A DNA stretch of 64,000 bases, taken from contig JAXIVH010000007.1 in assembly GCA_036785325.1 (NCBI GenBank), positions 3,297,077-3,361,076 of the forward strand. Reading direction: 5' to 3'. Source of the DNA: Urophycis tenuis (taxonomy: Eukaryota; Chordata; Actinopteri; Gadiformes; Phycidae). Position 1 is the stretch's first letter; every line of letters begins with the position of its first letter. Under the pieces are notes generated by a model that did no database searches, was not told the DNA's origin, and saw only the letters and a list, made by a program, of their open reading frames with translations. Position numbers and translations under genes: made by a program. Shown here one piece after another: positions 1 through 10,483 of this stretch.

Positions 1-181
1 AATCCAGTGAGCTTAGGGATACTCTTTAGTGGCTCCTTTTCACGCAACTCCTTCTTTATATATTTTTTTCTTTTTTGGGCACCACTCTCAAACGTCCTCC
101 CTGACATTTTCCGCTTAGCCTACTGTCACTCAATGCGTACGTGCGTGTGTGTGTGCATGCGTCCGTGCGTGTGTGTGTGTG

Positions 182-211
182 TTCTCTCTAAAATTGACTA
201 GTCCATGCTGT

Positions 212-275
<64 letters not shown>

Positions 276-459
276 CGTGTGTGTGTGTGTTCTCTCTAGA
301 ATGGACTAGTCCATGCTGTGGTGTGTGTGTGTGTGTGTGTGTGTGTGTTCTCTCTAGAATGGACTGGCCCATGCCATGACATGTGTGTGTATATGTTCTC
401 TCTAGAATGGACTGGTCCATGCCATGACATGTGTGTGTGTGTGTGTGTGTTCTCTCTAG
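182..459 (+). repeat. Tandem decoy copies of an mppe1 3' splice site and exon start
   Basis: The block tctctctag + aatggactgg + tccatgc is repeated upstream of the real exon at 460, each copy followed by TG repeats. Copies start at 183 (decayed, AG lost), 291, 349 and 397; the true one is 451-475. Copies nearest the exon are most like it. In the decoys the frame runs into TAG or TGA within a few codons. The array looks like a minisatellite seeded by the exon boundary. Confidence 0.9.
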
Positions 460-540
460 AATGGACTGGTCCAAGCTGCAGCGCTTTGAGAAGGTGTTCA
501 ACGCCACCTCCACCAGGATCCTCACCAAGAAGGGCATCAA
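460..540 (+). CDS. mppe1: mppe1 exon (EMDWSKLQRFEKVF segment)
   Basis: The acceptor is tctctctag (451-459) and the donor gtgagc (541). One base completes a split codon, then 26 codons follow and two bases remain (81 bp). It encodes MDWSKLQRFEKVFNATSTRI and onward to KKGI. The residues align with EMNTYKVERFEKVF of mammalian MPPE1 from memory, which supports the tag/aatgg junction over the later ctgcag. Confidence 0.88.
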
Positions 541-1488
541 GTGAGCATGCATGCCAGCGTCTTGTCTTGTTTTTTCACACAGATCATTTGTGTGAGACGA
601 AGTATTCATCATGTGACTGAAGGAAGAAAGGTTGGCCTCACCATGCTTGAGACACAGAGGTCGTATAGCGTCGCACGATCGCAGAAGGGAAAGTTGTTTG
701 TAGTTGTAATATTTTTTTTTGCAACTTTGATTTGTTTAAGCGATGTCAAAGCACTACCTTGAGATGGTGCACTATGGTGTTTCGAAATGTTTTAAATGAA
801 AGCGTTTGATAAATGTACATTTACATTTACATTTAGGGCATTCAGCAGACGCTTATCCAAAGAGACTTAAAAAAGAGTGTTAGAAGAAGGTGAAACATTT
901 CATTGCTGCTAATACAGTAAGAAAGTCACCAGAAAAAGTTTCACGCATTTCAATTGCTAGGTTAACCATTGCTAGTATACAACATCTCTGGCGAAGTGCC
1001 ATGTTACAAAGAGCGATTAAAGTGCCAAGTTACAAAGGGCAATTATAAAGAGCCAAGGCATACAACATACAAGACAATGAGGGTAGGGTAGGGGGGGGGT
1101 AGGTAGAGGATGGATGTTATGCAGGGTTCAGGTGAACTCTGAACGAGTGAGTCTTGAGATAAATCAATAACTAAATAACAGAAATTGTTATTCTTCTTCT
1201 GATTATGACTACGGTGATCATTATGACTAGCGCACATTGCCCAGGGGCTTCCTAACACTTAAATAATTGAACGGTAGACACGGTCTGTACTGTTGAGGAA
1301 ACCACACAGCAACCGACACTCACTCAACCCCCTGCTTCCTCTCTCTGTGGGCCGCCGCCGCCGCCGCCACCACAGCTTCCTGCTGGTGAACAGCGTGGCG
1401 CTGCACGGCGACGGCTGCCCCATCTGCCTGTCCGTGGAGAAGGAGCTGGTCAAACTGTCCCGGGACCTCAGCTGTTCTCTTCAGGTGA

Positions 1489-1585
<97 letters not shown>

Positions 1586-2093
1586 ACAGACACACACACA
1601 CAAGAACCTTGCCTTAAAAAAAAAATGGTCCTCTGTTGATGTTAATGGTAATTAAGGGCGTAGATTTGCATGGGGTCCTAAAGACGTGTCTCCATCAATG
1701 TCAAATGACAACTGAAATGTCCCCACCAATATTCAGGTTGAAATGAAGAAAAAAAAAGGCGCCTCATGCGGTACACAAAGGGTTAATTTCCCACTTCGGT
1801 ACCGCCTCCCAAAATACGTCTGAGACAGATTTGTTTTTTGATTGGCTTAGCTTACTTCACTTGGCCGATGCGAAGACATCTTCGATTCGGCCAAGAAAAG
1901 AAAGGTGGACGTGCAGCATATGCATCACATCAGCAAATAATATATCAGACATAGTTAAGGTTGGGGTGGCGGTCTGGGTCGTGTCCCCACCAAAGCTCAG
2001 ACCAAACCAACGCCCTTGATGGTAATAATGTGTTCACTTCTCTTCTCCTGAGAAAAACAAAAATGTCTCTTTACAAGGTCCTTGTGTGGACAG

Positions 2094-2177
<84 letters not shown>

Positions 2178-2657
2178 GCTGCAGTGTAACATTTCTTCTT
2201 AAAAAATCAGGGGACAGCTGTTTGCACAGGAAACGTTTGCACGTGTCGATGGTTTTCCCTTCATCTGGTGAAGGCATCACCAGACAATGAAGCATGTCTT
2301 TGGTTGGGCAATGGTGGGCGTCCTTTACCAATGGGAGGGATTGGAGGGAGAGAGAGAGAGAGAATGAGAGAGAGAGAGCTAGAGAGAGGGAGAGAGACGG
2401 CGAGAGAGAGAGATAGAGTGCGAGAGAGAGAGAGAGAGTGAGAGAGAGAGATAATGGTGAGAGAGACAGAGAGGTGATCTAACCATTGAGAAATGTGTTG
2501 TAGCCGCCCAGCAGCAGCAGCAGCAGCAACAGTGGATCAGACAGCATGGAGGGCTGTGAAGGTGCAGAGGCCTACCCTCCCACTGCACCCATCATGCTGC
2601 AGGTATTCACTCATTCATTCTTTTGTCGACACGTAGACATCGTCATGGAAACTGATA

Positions 2658-2711
<54 letters not shown>

Positions 2712-4166
2712 CACAAAAGGTTTATAGGAATGTATTGTGTGTCAAACACTTTCTACCAGGGAAACTGGGTATACTCGTATATCTGCTTTACTGCCCTCAT
2801 CGAAACCACCAATGACCTCCTCATTGCTACTGACTCAGACCACATCAGTAGCCTCATCCTCCTGGACCTCTCCGCAGCCTTCGGGATATCTAGGCCTCAC
2901 TGGTGCAGCTCTCTCCTGGTTCCAGTCCTATCTCTCTGACAGGAAGCAGTTTGTCAGTGTCAGAGGCTACGATTTCACCCCGGCCCCAGTCAACCAAGGC
3001 GTGCCCCAAGGCTCTGTGTTTGGACCCCTCCTCTTCTCCATCTACATGCTCCCCCCCTTGGTCAGATCATCCGTCACCGTGGTCTGAGCTTTTACTGCTA
3101 TGCTGACGACACCCAGCTTTATCTCAGCACCAAACCATCCACTAAGCTCCACCCACAGTCCCTTGTCAACTCTGTGCACAGCATAAAAACCTGGATGTCA
3201 TCCAACCTACTCAAAGTCAACAGCAACAAAACTGAGCTCATGGTTGTGGCTTCCGAGGCGCTGCTCCAGAAGGCGATCTTGGTGATCTTCTTCTGGACAT
3301 CGATGGCTGCTCCATCCGCCCATCCTCAGAAGTCCGCAACCTGGGTGTTATCCTGGACTCGTCCCTCTCATTCCAGTCACACATCAAATTCTTCACCAAA
3401 TCTGCCTTCTACCACCTCAAAAACATCTCCAGGCTCCGACCATCACTCTCTGATACCATGGCAGAGACCCTCATCCATGCCTTCATCACCTCCTGGCTGG
3501 TATTATTGCAATGGAGTTCTGTCTGGGGTGCACAGCAAAGCCCTGGACAGGCTCCAGTGTGTACAGAACTCAGCTGCCTGGGTACTCGTCCGCGCCAAGC
3601 CCTGGCAGCACATCCCCCCCCCCCCCCCCCCCCCCCCTGCCTCATCCACCTTCACTGGGGATCCGGTCAAGTCCCGCATCTCCTACAAGATCCTCCTCCT
3701 CACCTACAAATCACCTCCATCACCTTGCACCTCAGTACCTGACCGACCTCCTCCACCCCTATACCCCATCCCGGAATCTGTGGTCCTCTGACACGGGCCT
3801 GCTCATCACCCAACCGCACCAGCCGGCCGACCTTTCGGCGACAGAGTTTTCAGTGTGGCAGCCCCCACTCTCTGGAGCTCTATCCCAGCTGAGATCTGCA
3901 ATGCCGCTTCCATCGGCACTTTCAAAAGGCACCTGAAAACATACCTATTTCACGGTCTTAACTAACTCCGCCGCACCTGTGTCTTTTGTTTTCTGTTCTT
4001 GTTTGTCCCCTTCTTATCTTAAGTGGCCTTGGGTCCCGTAAAAGGCGCTATATAGATGTCAGTTATCATTATTATTACTGACTGCGAAGAGACGTTATCT
4101 CCACTATTGTCTTATGTCGTCATAGTCCTTGTTTCCTTATTGCTGCAGTGTGCCCTCATGTTTGTG

Positions 4167-4225
<59 letters not shown>

Positions 4226-4543
4226 GTGTGTGTGTGTGGTTTTGTTTATTGTTCTTTACTGTGTGTGTTTGGGATGTACTGACCGCTCTCCTGATCATGT
4301 TTCCCAGCATTATCCTCTGTACAGGGTGAGCGACGCCGGCTGCACGGGAGAGGACGCCGCACCGCCTGAAGAGCGCCATCTGCTGTTCAGAGAAAAGTAT
4401 GACGTGTTGTCCAAAGAGGCCTCCCAGAAGGTAAGAGACCACCTGGGAATGGTGAGGGAGGGAAGTAAAAAGAAAAGCCTTGAGCTTTTATTTGGGATCC
4501 TACGAAATCAATAGGAACCCTATAGTATTTGTTGTTGTTGTTG

Positions 4544-4603
<60 letters not shown>

Positions 4604-6704
4604 GTTCTACAGTGTTCTACAAGTTATTTGAAATGTCTTTTTGTCTGAGATACATCTTTGCATACATCTTTACATCGCCATCATTTTTCTTCACCTCTTT
4701 TTGGGGGATTTTTTATTCTCAGCATCCTCCTTTTGTGTACTACAAAAAAAGCTGTTGTTAGATGTAGGCCTATTGTATGTTGTGCTTGATGTTGCTGAAT
4801 TGAATTTCATGGTAATCAACCCCTTTTTTATACACTTTATTTTTTTGACACTTTATTACATTTTTTACTCTCTCTATAATACTTTATTACATTTTTTACT
4901 CTCTCTATAATTTTTCTTCACCTTTTCTCATTTTTCTTTTTATTCTTTTATCCACTCTATTATCTTTCTTTAGCTCTTTGTATGGGACATTGGTCTGTCC
5001 TGCCTGTAGTCTAGAGGTAGTGACTTCTGATCTCTGGGTGGCTGGTTCAAATCTCAGTGTAATCAAGTATTTTTCTTCACCTCTATTTTTTGGATTTTGG
5101 ATTCTCTACACCATTTTTCTATACCTCGATTTTTGATTTGTACCTGCAGCTCTAGCCCAGAGGTCGTGTATAACGCTCATGTCATAGGGGTTGCTGGTTC
5201 AAATCTCAATGTAATCAACGTTTTTTTTTTTAATACTCTCCATCATTATTCTTCCTCTTTTTTGTATTTGTTATTCTCTCCATCAGTTCTTCTTCACATT
5301 TATTTTTGCCCTACCAATGCCATTTTACCATACCTACCAAACTCACCATTTCCTCCATGTATGGAAGAGTGCTCTTTCTCAGAATATAGAGCACTCTGCC
5401 CAGGTGAATAGTCACGTTCTTCTAACCCAGTGGTGGAGCACAGAGCTAATGTGCGTGAAGACCTGGTTCACTTCTGACCATAACAAAGCAATTTGTCCTG
5501 AAATATAATTAAACTAATTTTTGCTACTGTTTGAATGCAACCTTGACCATGCACATTGTGCGATACGGCGAAAACTCAAACGATGTCCACTTCATCACTG
5601 CATCAGGCCACGCTCACCACACCACGTAGGGCACCACATCATGGCTTGCAACCAATGTTTGTACTTTATTTTCTCTGAAGGGACATGTCTCTTTATTTTT
5701 GTTATAGCTGCTGCAGTGGTTTAAGCCCCGCCTCATTCTGAGCGGCCACACCCACAGCGGATGCGAGGTTCTCCATGACAACAGTTACCCAGAAGTCAGC
5801 GTGCCCTCCTTCAACTGGAGGAACCGTAACAACCCCAGCTTCATTCTGGTAACGAAACCCCCGATGATGACTTTGCAGTTCAATGCTTGGTGTTGAAACT
5901 TTGCCCTGCTGTTTGCACCTAATCTTTCCTTTCATTGCACATGATGAACTTTGCACATGATGAACTTTTGTGACTTTCACCGGTCAGGACAGTGAAAACA
6001 GTCAGGGACGTGTGTTGAAAGAAAGAGAAGGAAGTAGGCTGAGAGAAAAAGGAAGGAATGACATGTTGCCACACTTTCTTGAATGAGAACAATAGGCCAC
6101 TGTGGGGCTGATTTACTGCAGTTTACCTTTTCCCTTTAGATTAATTCAAACTGTTTAACCTACAATACATGTACCTTTAGCTTATACCCATTCATGATTC
6201 AGACTCAAATCAGTAGCACAACACTGAGGAATCCATCACTCCAGAAGAGACCCCTATTTGACCCCACTCGTTATTTGGAAAAAACGCAATATCAAACCTG
6301 CCCCACGTGCCTTACCACTGCAGCCATTGACTTGATTAAAAAATATCTCTGGTTTCTCAAGAATAAAACGAACCCTACAAGAGTCCATCAACCTTGGGAT
6401 TTCTTCTCGATAAGCCATTCTATTTTTACTTTTGCCAATAGAGGGCGCCAATGGGTACGCAGCACAGTGCAGAGTTCTCACGTTTAAAACCCATATCTCT
6501 CTTCTCTCGACCCAGGCCACGCTCTCCGAGGGAAGTCACAGTCTGTCCAAGTGTTTCCTCCCGGAGGAGAGCACCGTCATCGCGGTCTACTCCTCCGCCG
6601 GGGCCCTGCTGCTGGTGGCCCTGATGGCCCACTGTCTGTGCTTCATGGGGCCCATGCCCTGTCTGAGCCTCTGCGCCCTCATAGGGAAATACAAGTATCT
6701 GTGA
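460..6704 (+). CDS. mppe1: mppe1, metallophosphoesterase 1 (PGAP5), 3' part of gene
   Basis: Six exons join in one frame: 460-540, 1376-1484, 2504-2602, 4308-4430, 5708-5848, 6516-6704 (TGA 6702-6704). Together they give about 247 C-terminal residues. Recognised by LQRFEKVF, LVNSVALHGDGC, HYPLYR, SGHTHSGCEV and VPSFNWRNRNNPSF, all typical of MPPE1/PGAP5. The family is a Mn-dependent phosphoesterase that trims a side-branch ethanolamine-phosphate from GPI anchors at ER exit sites so GPI proteins can leave the ER. The HYP and GHTH blocks are metal-binding motifs of the calcineurin-like fold. A hydrophobic helix (VIAVYSSAGALLLVALMAHC) precedes the tail KYKYL, which fits a KxKxx ER-retrieval signal. 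The N-terminal exons (first membrane segment and the first metal motifs) lie upstream of the window. Oddities: a poly-serine insert in the third exon here, and decoy acceptors before the first. Confidence 0.95.
541..1375 (+). other. mppe1 intron with dispersed repeat
   Basis: No coding signal. It contains a dispersed element at 814-983, a two-copy tandem of about 25 bp near 995-1050, and a short G-run. Confidence 0.8.
814..983 (+). repeat. Dispersed fish repeat, copy A (GCAGACGCTTATCC family)
   Basis: The core ttagggcattcagcagacgc and what follows are a motif family very common in teleost genomes. A second copy lies in reverse orientation at 40877-41052. They share the end TTGCTAGTATACAAC. 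Class is not certain (SINE-like or non-autonomous DNA element). Confidence 0.8.
1376..1484 (+). CDS. mppe1: mppe1 exon (NSVALHGDGC segment)
   Basis: The acceptor follows a CCG-repeat run ending ccaccacag, and the donor is gtgaga. It is 109 bp (1 + 36 codons) and completes the Asn codon split with the exon at 460. It encodes NFLLVNSVALHGDGCPICLS and ends CSLQ. A CA array starts six bases into the next intron. Confidence 0.93.
1485..2503 (+). other. mppe1 intron rich in microsatellites
   Basis: It holds a CA array at 1490-1602, a TG array at 2096-2176 and a GA-rich block at 2346-2456. The remainder shows no gene. Confidence 0.85.
2504..2602 (+). CDS. mppe1: mppe1 exon with poly-serine insert
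   Basis: It is 99 bp in phase 0, from acceptor gtgttgtag to donor gtattc. It encodes PPSSSSSSNSGSDSMEGCEG and then AEAYPPTAPIMLQ. The final block matches the PTSAPVLLQ segment before HYPLYR in mammals. CAG-type repeat units are read as AGC (Ser x6). The acceptor was chosen because it alone keeps frame; the AGs inside the CAG repeat would not. Its pyrimidine tract is weak, so the start is less certain than the end. Confidence 0.75.
2603..4307 (+). other. mppe1 intron containing a LINE fragment
   Basis: A CA array at 2657-2706 is followed by a degraded LINE copy (about 2755-4077) and a TG array at 4171-4240. Confidence 0.85.
2755..4077 (+). mobile_element. 5'-truncated L2/CR1-like LINE, broken reverse transcriptase
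   Basis: In shifting frames one reads LILLDLSAAF, LTGAALSWFQSYLSDRKQF, QGVPQGSVFGPLLFSIYMLP, FYCYADDTQLYLST, IKTWMSSNLLKVNSNKTEL and LDRLQCVQNSAAWVLVRAK. This order is the fingers/palm/thumb of L2/CR1-type reverse transcriptases, with YADD as the catalytic motif. The copy has lost the segment after SAAF, has frameshifts (one at the C-run near 3051-3057) and a run of about 22 C near 3614. The 3' end reads gcgctatatagatgt followed by an ATT-type tail, as in fish L2 elements. There is no endonuclease or ORF1, so it is not mobile by itself. Confidence 0.88.
4308..4430 (+). CDS. mppe1: mppe1 exon (HYPLYR metal-binding segment)
   Basis: It is 123 bp in phase 0, from acceptor tttcccag to donor gtaaga. 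It encodes HYPLYRVSDAGCTGEDAAPP and then EERHLLFREKYDVLSKEASQK. The His of HYPLYR corresponds to a conserved metal-ligand position of the phosphoesterase fold. Confidence 0.95.
4431..5707 (+). other. mppe1 intron with TTA array and SINE-like units
   Basis: A TTG/TTA trinucleotide array spans 4531-4603. From about 4990 to 5470 there are repeated tRNA-like stretches. The remainder is AT-rich and without genes. Confidence 0.75.
4990..5470 (+). repeat. Repeated tRNA-like SINE heads
   Basis: Units with box-B-like GGTTCAAATCTC occur at about 5043 and 5191, each preceded by a tRNA-like 5' part (ctctagcccagaggtcg type) and followed by TTTTTCTTCACC-like sequence. A weaker third unit ends at gacctggttcac (about 5460). 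They look like tandem copies of a tRNA-derived SINE. No cloverleaf fit for a functional tRNA was found. Confidence 0.5.
5708..5848 (+). CDS. mppe1: mppe1 exon (SGHTHSG metal-binding segment)
   Basis: It is 141 bp in phase 0, from acceptor ttgttatag to donor gtaacg. It encodes LLQWFKPRLILSGHTHSGCE and onward to VPSFNWRNRNNPSFIL. GHTH is the last metal-binding motif of calcineurin-like phosphoesterases. Confidence 0.96.
5849..6515 (+). other. mppe1 intron, no recognised feature
   Basis: I see nothing beyond ordinary intron sequence. Confidence 0.7.
6516..6704 (+). CDS. mppe1: mppe1 terminal coding exon
   Basis: It is 189 bp in phase 0, follows acceptor cgacccag and ends TGA at 6702-6704. It encodes ATLSEGSHSLSKCFLPEEST, a hydrophobic membrane segment and the tail IGKYKYL. 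The Lys at -3 and -5 form a KxKxx retrieval signal. Confidence 0.95.
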   Translation, partial: ATLSEGSHSLSKCFLPEESTVIAVYSSAGALLLVALMAHCLCFMGPMPCLSLCALIGKYKYL

Positions 6705-7470
6705 ACTGTGGGGAATGGGGGGTTGTAAAAAAAACGAACAAACGGTGCAAATCAGGGTGGATTTTTTGTAGCATCGATGTTGTTCTTAATTTATCAAATT
6801 TTTCTTTTTTTTTATATAGAAATATTTGACTGATGTCGAAAAAAAATCTAATTCCTTCTGTGAAACGAGGGGCCAAAATTAAAAGTTTGTACTACCTTGA
6901 TTGTAAAGTTGTTCCGTGGCACTTTTAAAGAGATACGATACATGTAATATATTTTAATGATCAAAGTACTTATTATATTCAGCACAAGTTGTACTGTCAC
7001 CGAGTGTTGGGCCGACCGCGGCGCCAAGCGTCGCGAGGGCCACAGCTTCGGCCCCTGGGCAGTTCATGTAGCGTCGGTTAATTTCCCTGCCTCTCATCGT
7101 GTTGTTGTGACCGTTGTCCTCCCCGGCGTGACGTCCTGTGGGGAGCGTGGATGATGTACCATTCACACGAACCAGGAGGCCTTTGTCAAGAAGCACATTT
7201 TAAGTACGACTCGTCGTCCCTGGTCCCACAAAGAAATGGTTGATTAAAAAAGTCAAGAGGTTTACAGCGATTTTGTGATCAATTTGATTAAAAGGTGAAA
7301 CAGAATATTGGATTTACTTTGACCTTCTGAATTACATATATATATATATGTATATTTTAAACATGTTTATTGCTGACTTTTTTGTGTCAAATGTTTGTGA
7401 GGGTTTTGGCAAAATTGTTACAAGTTTGTAATGAAATGTCCATAATAAAGTGGAATGTGTCATCTTGAGT
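6705..7470 (+). other. mppe1: mppe1 3'UTR with poly(A) signals
   Basis: Non-coding after the stop. AATAAA at 7444-7449 is followed by a GT-rich stretch, so cleavage near 7465-7475 is likely. ATTAAA at 6878-6883 could give a short form. Confidence 0.7.
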
Positions 7471-8167
7471 ACCAGTGGTGTAGTTTTCTTTACGAGACGG
7501 GAATAAAAACGGCAATGGGCTTCAAGTCACTCTCACCTGTGCACCGATCAACCACGATAAAAAAAAAAAAACCTCTTCATACAATGAAGACACTGCGCCA
7601 AAAAATAACATCCAACGCCCCGGCGCACAGACAAAAGTCGCACACAGTCGGAAATGAATCAAAGTCCTCTAATGTGCCTCTTTATTTAAAGAAAAATAAA
7701 AATGTCATTTAATCATCCTCCCAGGCCAAACAAAGTTTTTTGTTGTTTTTTTTCTCCGCACCTCCAGTCAATTTTCTCTCTCTCGCTCGCTCGCTCTCTC
7801 TCTCTCTCTGTCTCTCGCTCGCTCGCTCGCTCTCGTTTGGGGTGGTGGACGTGTACTGTAGCAGAACCGGAGCCTGATGCAGTCATGTACAGGGACAAGA
7901 GCTTGTGTTGTCGAGTGCTGCTCACACATTCATAGTGCCTGTGCCATTGGGTATGACTCCAAGGGACCAAGGAATAATATAATATTGCACGCTCTCATTT
8001 ATTCGTCTCCATTCTAAAACATGCTTTCCTATGTGTGTATGTATACATATTTACCATATACATACATAGGTATGTACACCTAGGCACACACATAATTAAA
8101 CATGTATAATTGTACATATATATTTATATAGACCTATAAATTTACATGTACATACAGTTATAAAAGA

Positions 8168-8268
8168 TTACACATACACACACGCGCGCACGCACGCACA
8201 CAACTCGCGCTCGTACACAAACACGCACGCACACACACACACACGCGCACACACACACACGCGCACAC

Positions 8269-8352
<84 letters not shown>
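8168..8352. repeat. CA/CG dinucleotide array
   Basis: A mixed ACAC/GCGC segment passes into a pure CA array. It lies inside the predicted gnal 3'UTR, so it would be a GU repeat in the mRNA. Confidence 0.95.
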
Positions 8353-8353
<1 letters not shown>

Positions 8354-9284
8354 GCGTCTGTGAGTCTATGTTTGCTTAATGTACACATGCGCCCACATAC
8401 GCACAGGCACACACATCAGTACAGAGTTCAGGCATTCTTCATATCGGGAAAAAAACTAAATACAAGACGAAGAAAAAAAAAAAAAAAGTTGGTTCCTAAA
8501 ACAACACCAGGTTGCAAAATGTGGACACTTTTTCAATGGATCGCCAATGTTCTGTTCGTTTAAAGCTGTGAAATTCAAAACGAAAACCAAAAAAAAAAAA
8601 AAAAAAAAAAAATAGAGAAGGAAAAAACAAAAGAATTCAAACCAAGTACGAAGAGAACTAATAGGCATGGCACTGCAACATGTGGTCTTCACTGCAGGTA
8701 AGTGGTTAATTTGCATAATGTATACAGGTTTTAGAATTTTTTCCCTATTTTTGTTTTTAATATTTTTATTTTTTTTTTTACCTAACATCATTGCCTTTGT
8801 TTTCGTTTTTTTTTATATAAACCAGAAAAAAACTAAACTCTACAGAGAAAGCCCCCGTCTCAGCACTGGCTGACAGGGCGTTTGACATCAAGCTGTACAG
8901 CGCAGTCAAAAACATACTTACATCGGAGCTCATTTACAGGTACAGCCATAATCAAGGCACAAAGATCTACAAGTAGATTTGTTTCTCTTTCAATAAAGTT
9001 GTACAAAATAATATTACATTTACAGTCTGTACAGGATAGATCCACCTTGCACAGTGTACAAGTTAAATGGGGTGGGGGTGGGGGGGGGGTGGGGCGAGAA
9101 AAGAAACCAAACAATCCGAAAAGAAAACAAACAACACATTTTGCTCTCGCTCTCTCTCTCTCTCTCTCCCCCGAAGCGACCCGCCCCCCACGCCTACCCT
9201 CTTCAGGGGGGGAGGGATGGGAGAACAGATGGGGGGGGGGCGGGGGGGGCTCTCTTGTGTTGAAGTCCATGGAGGTGTGAGTCC

Positions 9285-9315
<31 letters not shown>

Positions 9316-9518
9316 GTTGTCGTCTGCTCGGGTGCTCAAACCGGAGCGAGCCAATGAGCAGGCGGGCGAGTAAGCAAGTGAGGAAGAGTTGGGGGGAGGA
9401 GGAGGCCACAAGCTCAAGTCCATTATAGTTTTGTCTTCCATTCCAATCGTCAACCCTCTCGTGTTCTATCTCCTCCCCCCTGTTTCAATTCACTCGTCCT
9501 CCCTCCATCCTTCAAGGA

Positions 9519-9558
<40 letters not shown>

Positions 9559-9654
9559 TGAGTGTGTGTGAGAGTGTGTGTGTGTGTATGTGTTGGTCAC
9601 ACTGATGATGAGGCCTGACTCCGCCCACTATCCTCTCCCTGTTATCTGGCCAGG

Positions 9655-9835
9655 CGTCGAGTGTGCCCGTACAACCAGTCAACGAGCCAGACAGCCAGTC
9701 AACCGGCCACCCAGCCAGCCGACTAGCCAGCTAGCCGGTTAGCCAGCTGGCCAGTCAGATGGGCTAGCTAGCCAGTCAGCATGCTAGCTAACCAGTCAGG
9801 CAGCTAGCCAGCCAGCCGTCCAGGCAGCCAGTCCA
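9655..9835. repeat. Degenerate CCAGTCA/GCTAGCCAG minisatellite
   Basis: Many short units such as agccagtcaa, gctagccag and cagccag occur back to back. The reverse complement has the same ctggctagctgg flavour as the 39.9-41.7 kb array in the same gene. Confidence 0.85.
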
Positions 9836-10445
9836 CGGCAATGTTGTGACAGAGTAATAAATATTGTTGATGCTACATTGTGTGTATACTTCCTCAAAAG
9901 AAAAAAAAAATAGAATACGAAGTTATTAAGGAACCTGATGCATAGTGCATTATTTCTTCATCTTTCTCTGTTCCATCGTCTTGCTGTCTTCGGCGAGGAG
10001 AGGGGGGGGGAGCGGAAGAAACTGTTATGGCAGAGGTGTCTTTTTCTGGGGGGCGGGGGGGGGGGGGGGGGGGTCAAAGGTCATGGTGGTGACTGGGGCG
10101 AGTGACACACAAACACGGAGGAGTTACTCTGCCTCTCTCGTTTTCTCCCACACACACACAAACACACACACACACACACGCGCACATATGCAGGTGCACA
10201 ATTTGCCTCTGCAATGGAGGTCCTGTGGGCGTGTCTTACTTGACCACGCCCACCCCTTCGGGGTCCCAATGACACAGAGCCGGCGTCCAGCAGGAGGGCT
10301 GAGGGGCGGGGTTTGGGTGGGGTTCAGAGGGGAGGTAGCCCAAGGCTTCGTGGAATGACAGAAACAAAAATGAAGTAGAAGAAGAATTATTTTTTTTACA
10401 CAAAGGCCTCCGAAAGGAAGGCCTCAAAAGGAAAAAAATAATAAT

Positions 10446-10483
10446 ATATATCTCTATATATATATATATAGAGATATATATAT
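10446..10483. repeat. TA-rich palindrome in gnal 3'UTR
   Basis: The arms TATATATCTCTATATA and TATATAGAGATATATA face each other and form a perfect hairpin in DNA or RNA. Confidence 0.9.

Noticed and set aside
182..459. Tandem duplicated exons of mppe1
   Set aside because: Only the acceptor and the first about 20 exon bases are copied. There is no donor, and stops follow at once.
130..612. 160-codon minus-strand frame opposite the mppe1 exon
   Set aside because: His/Thr repeats from the CA strand and an antisense shadow of the exon.
5043..5210. Functional tRNA genes
   Set aside because: Only a box-B-like word is convincing; stems do not pair into a cloverleaf.
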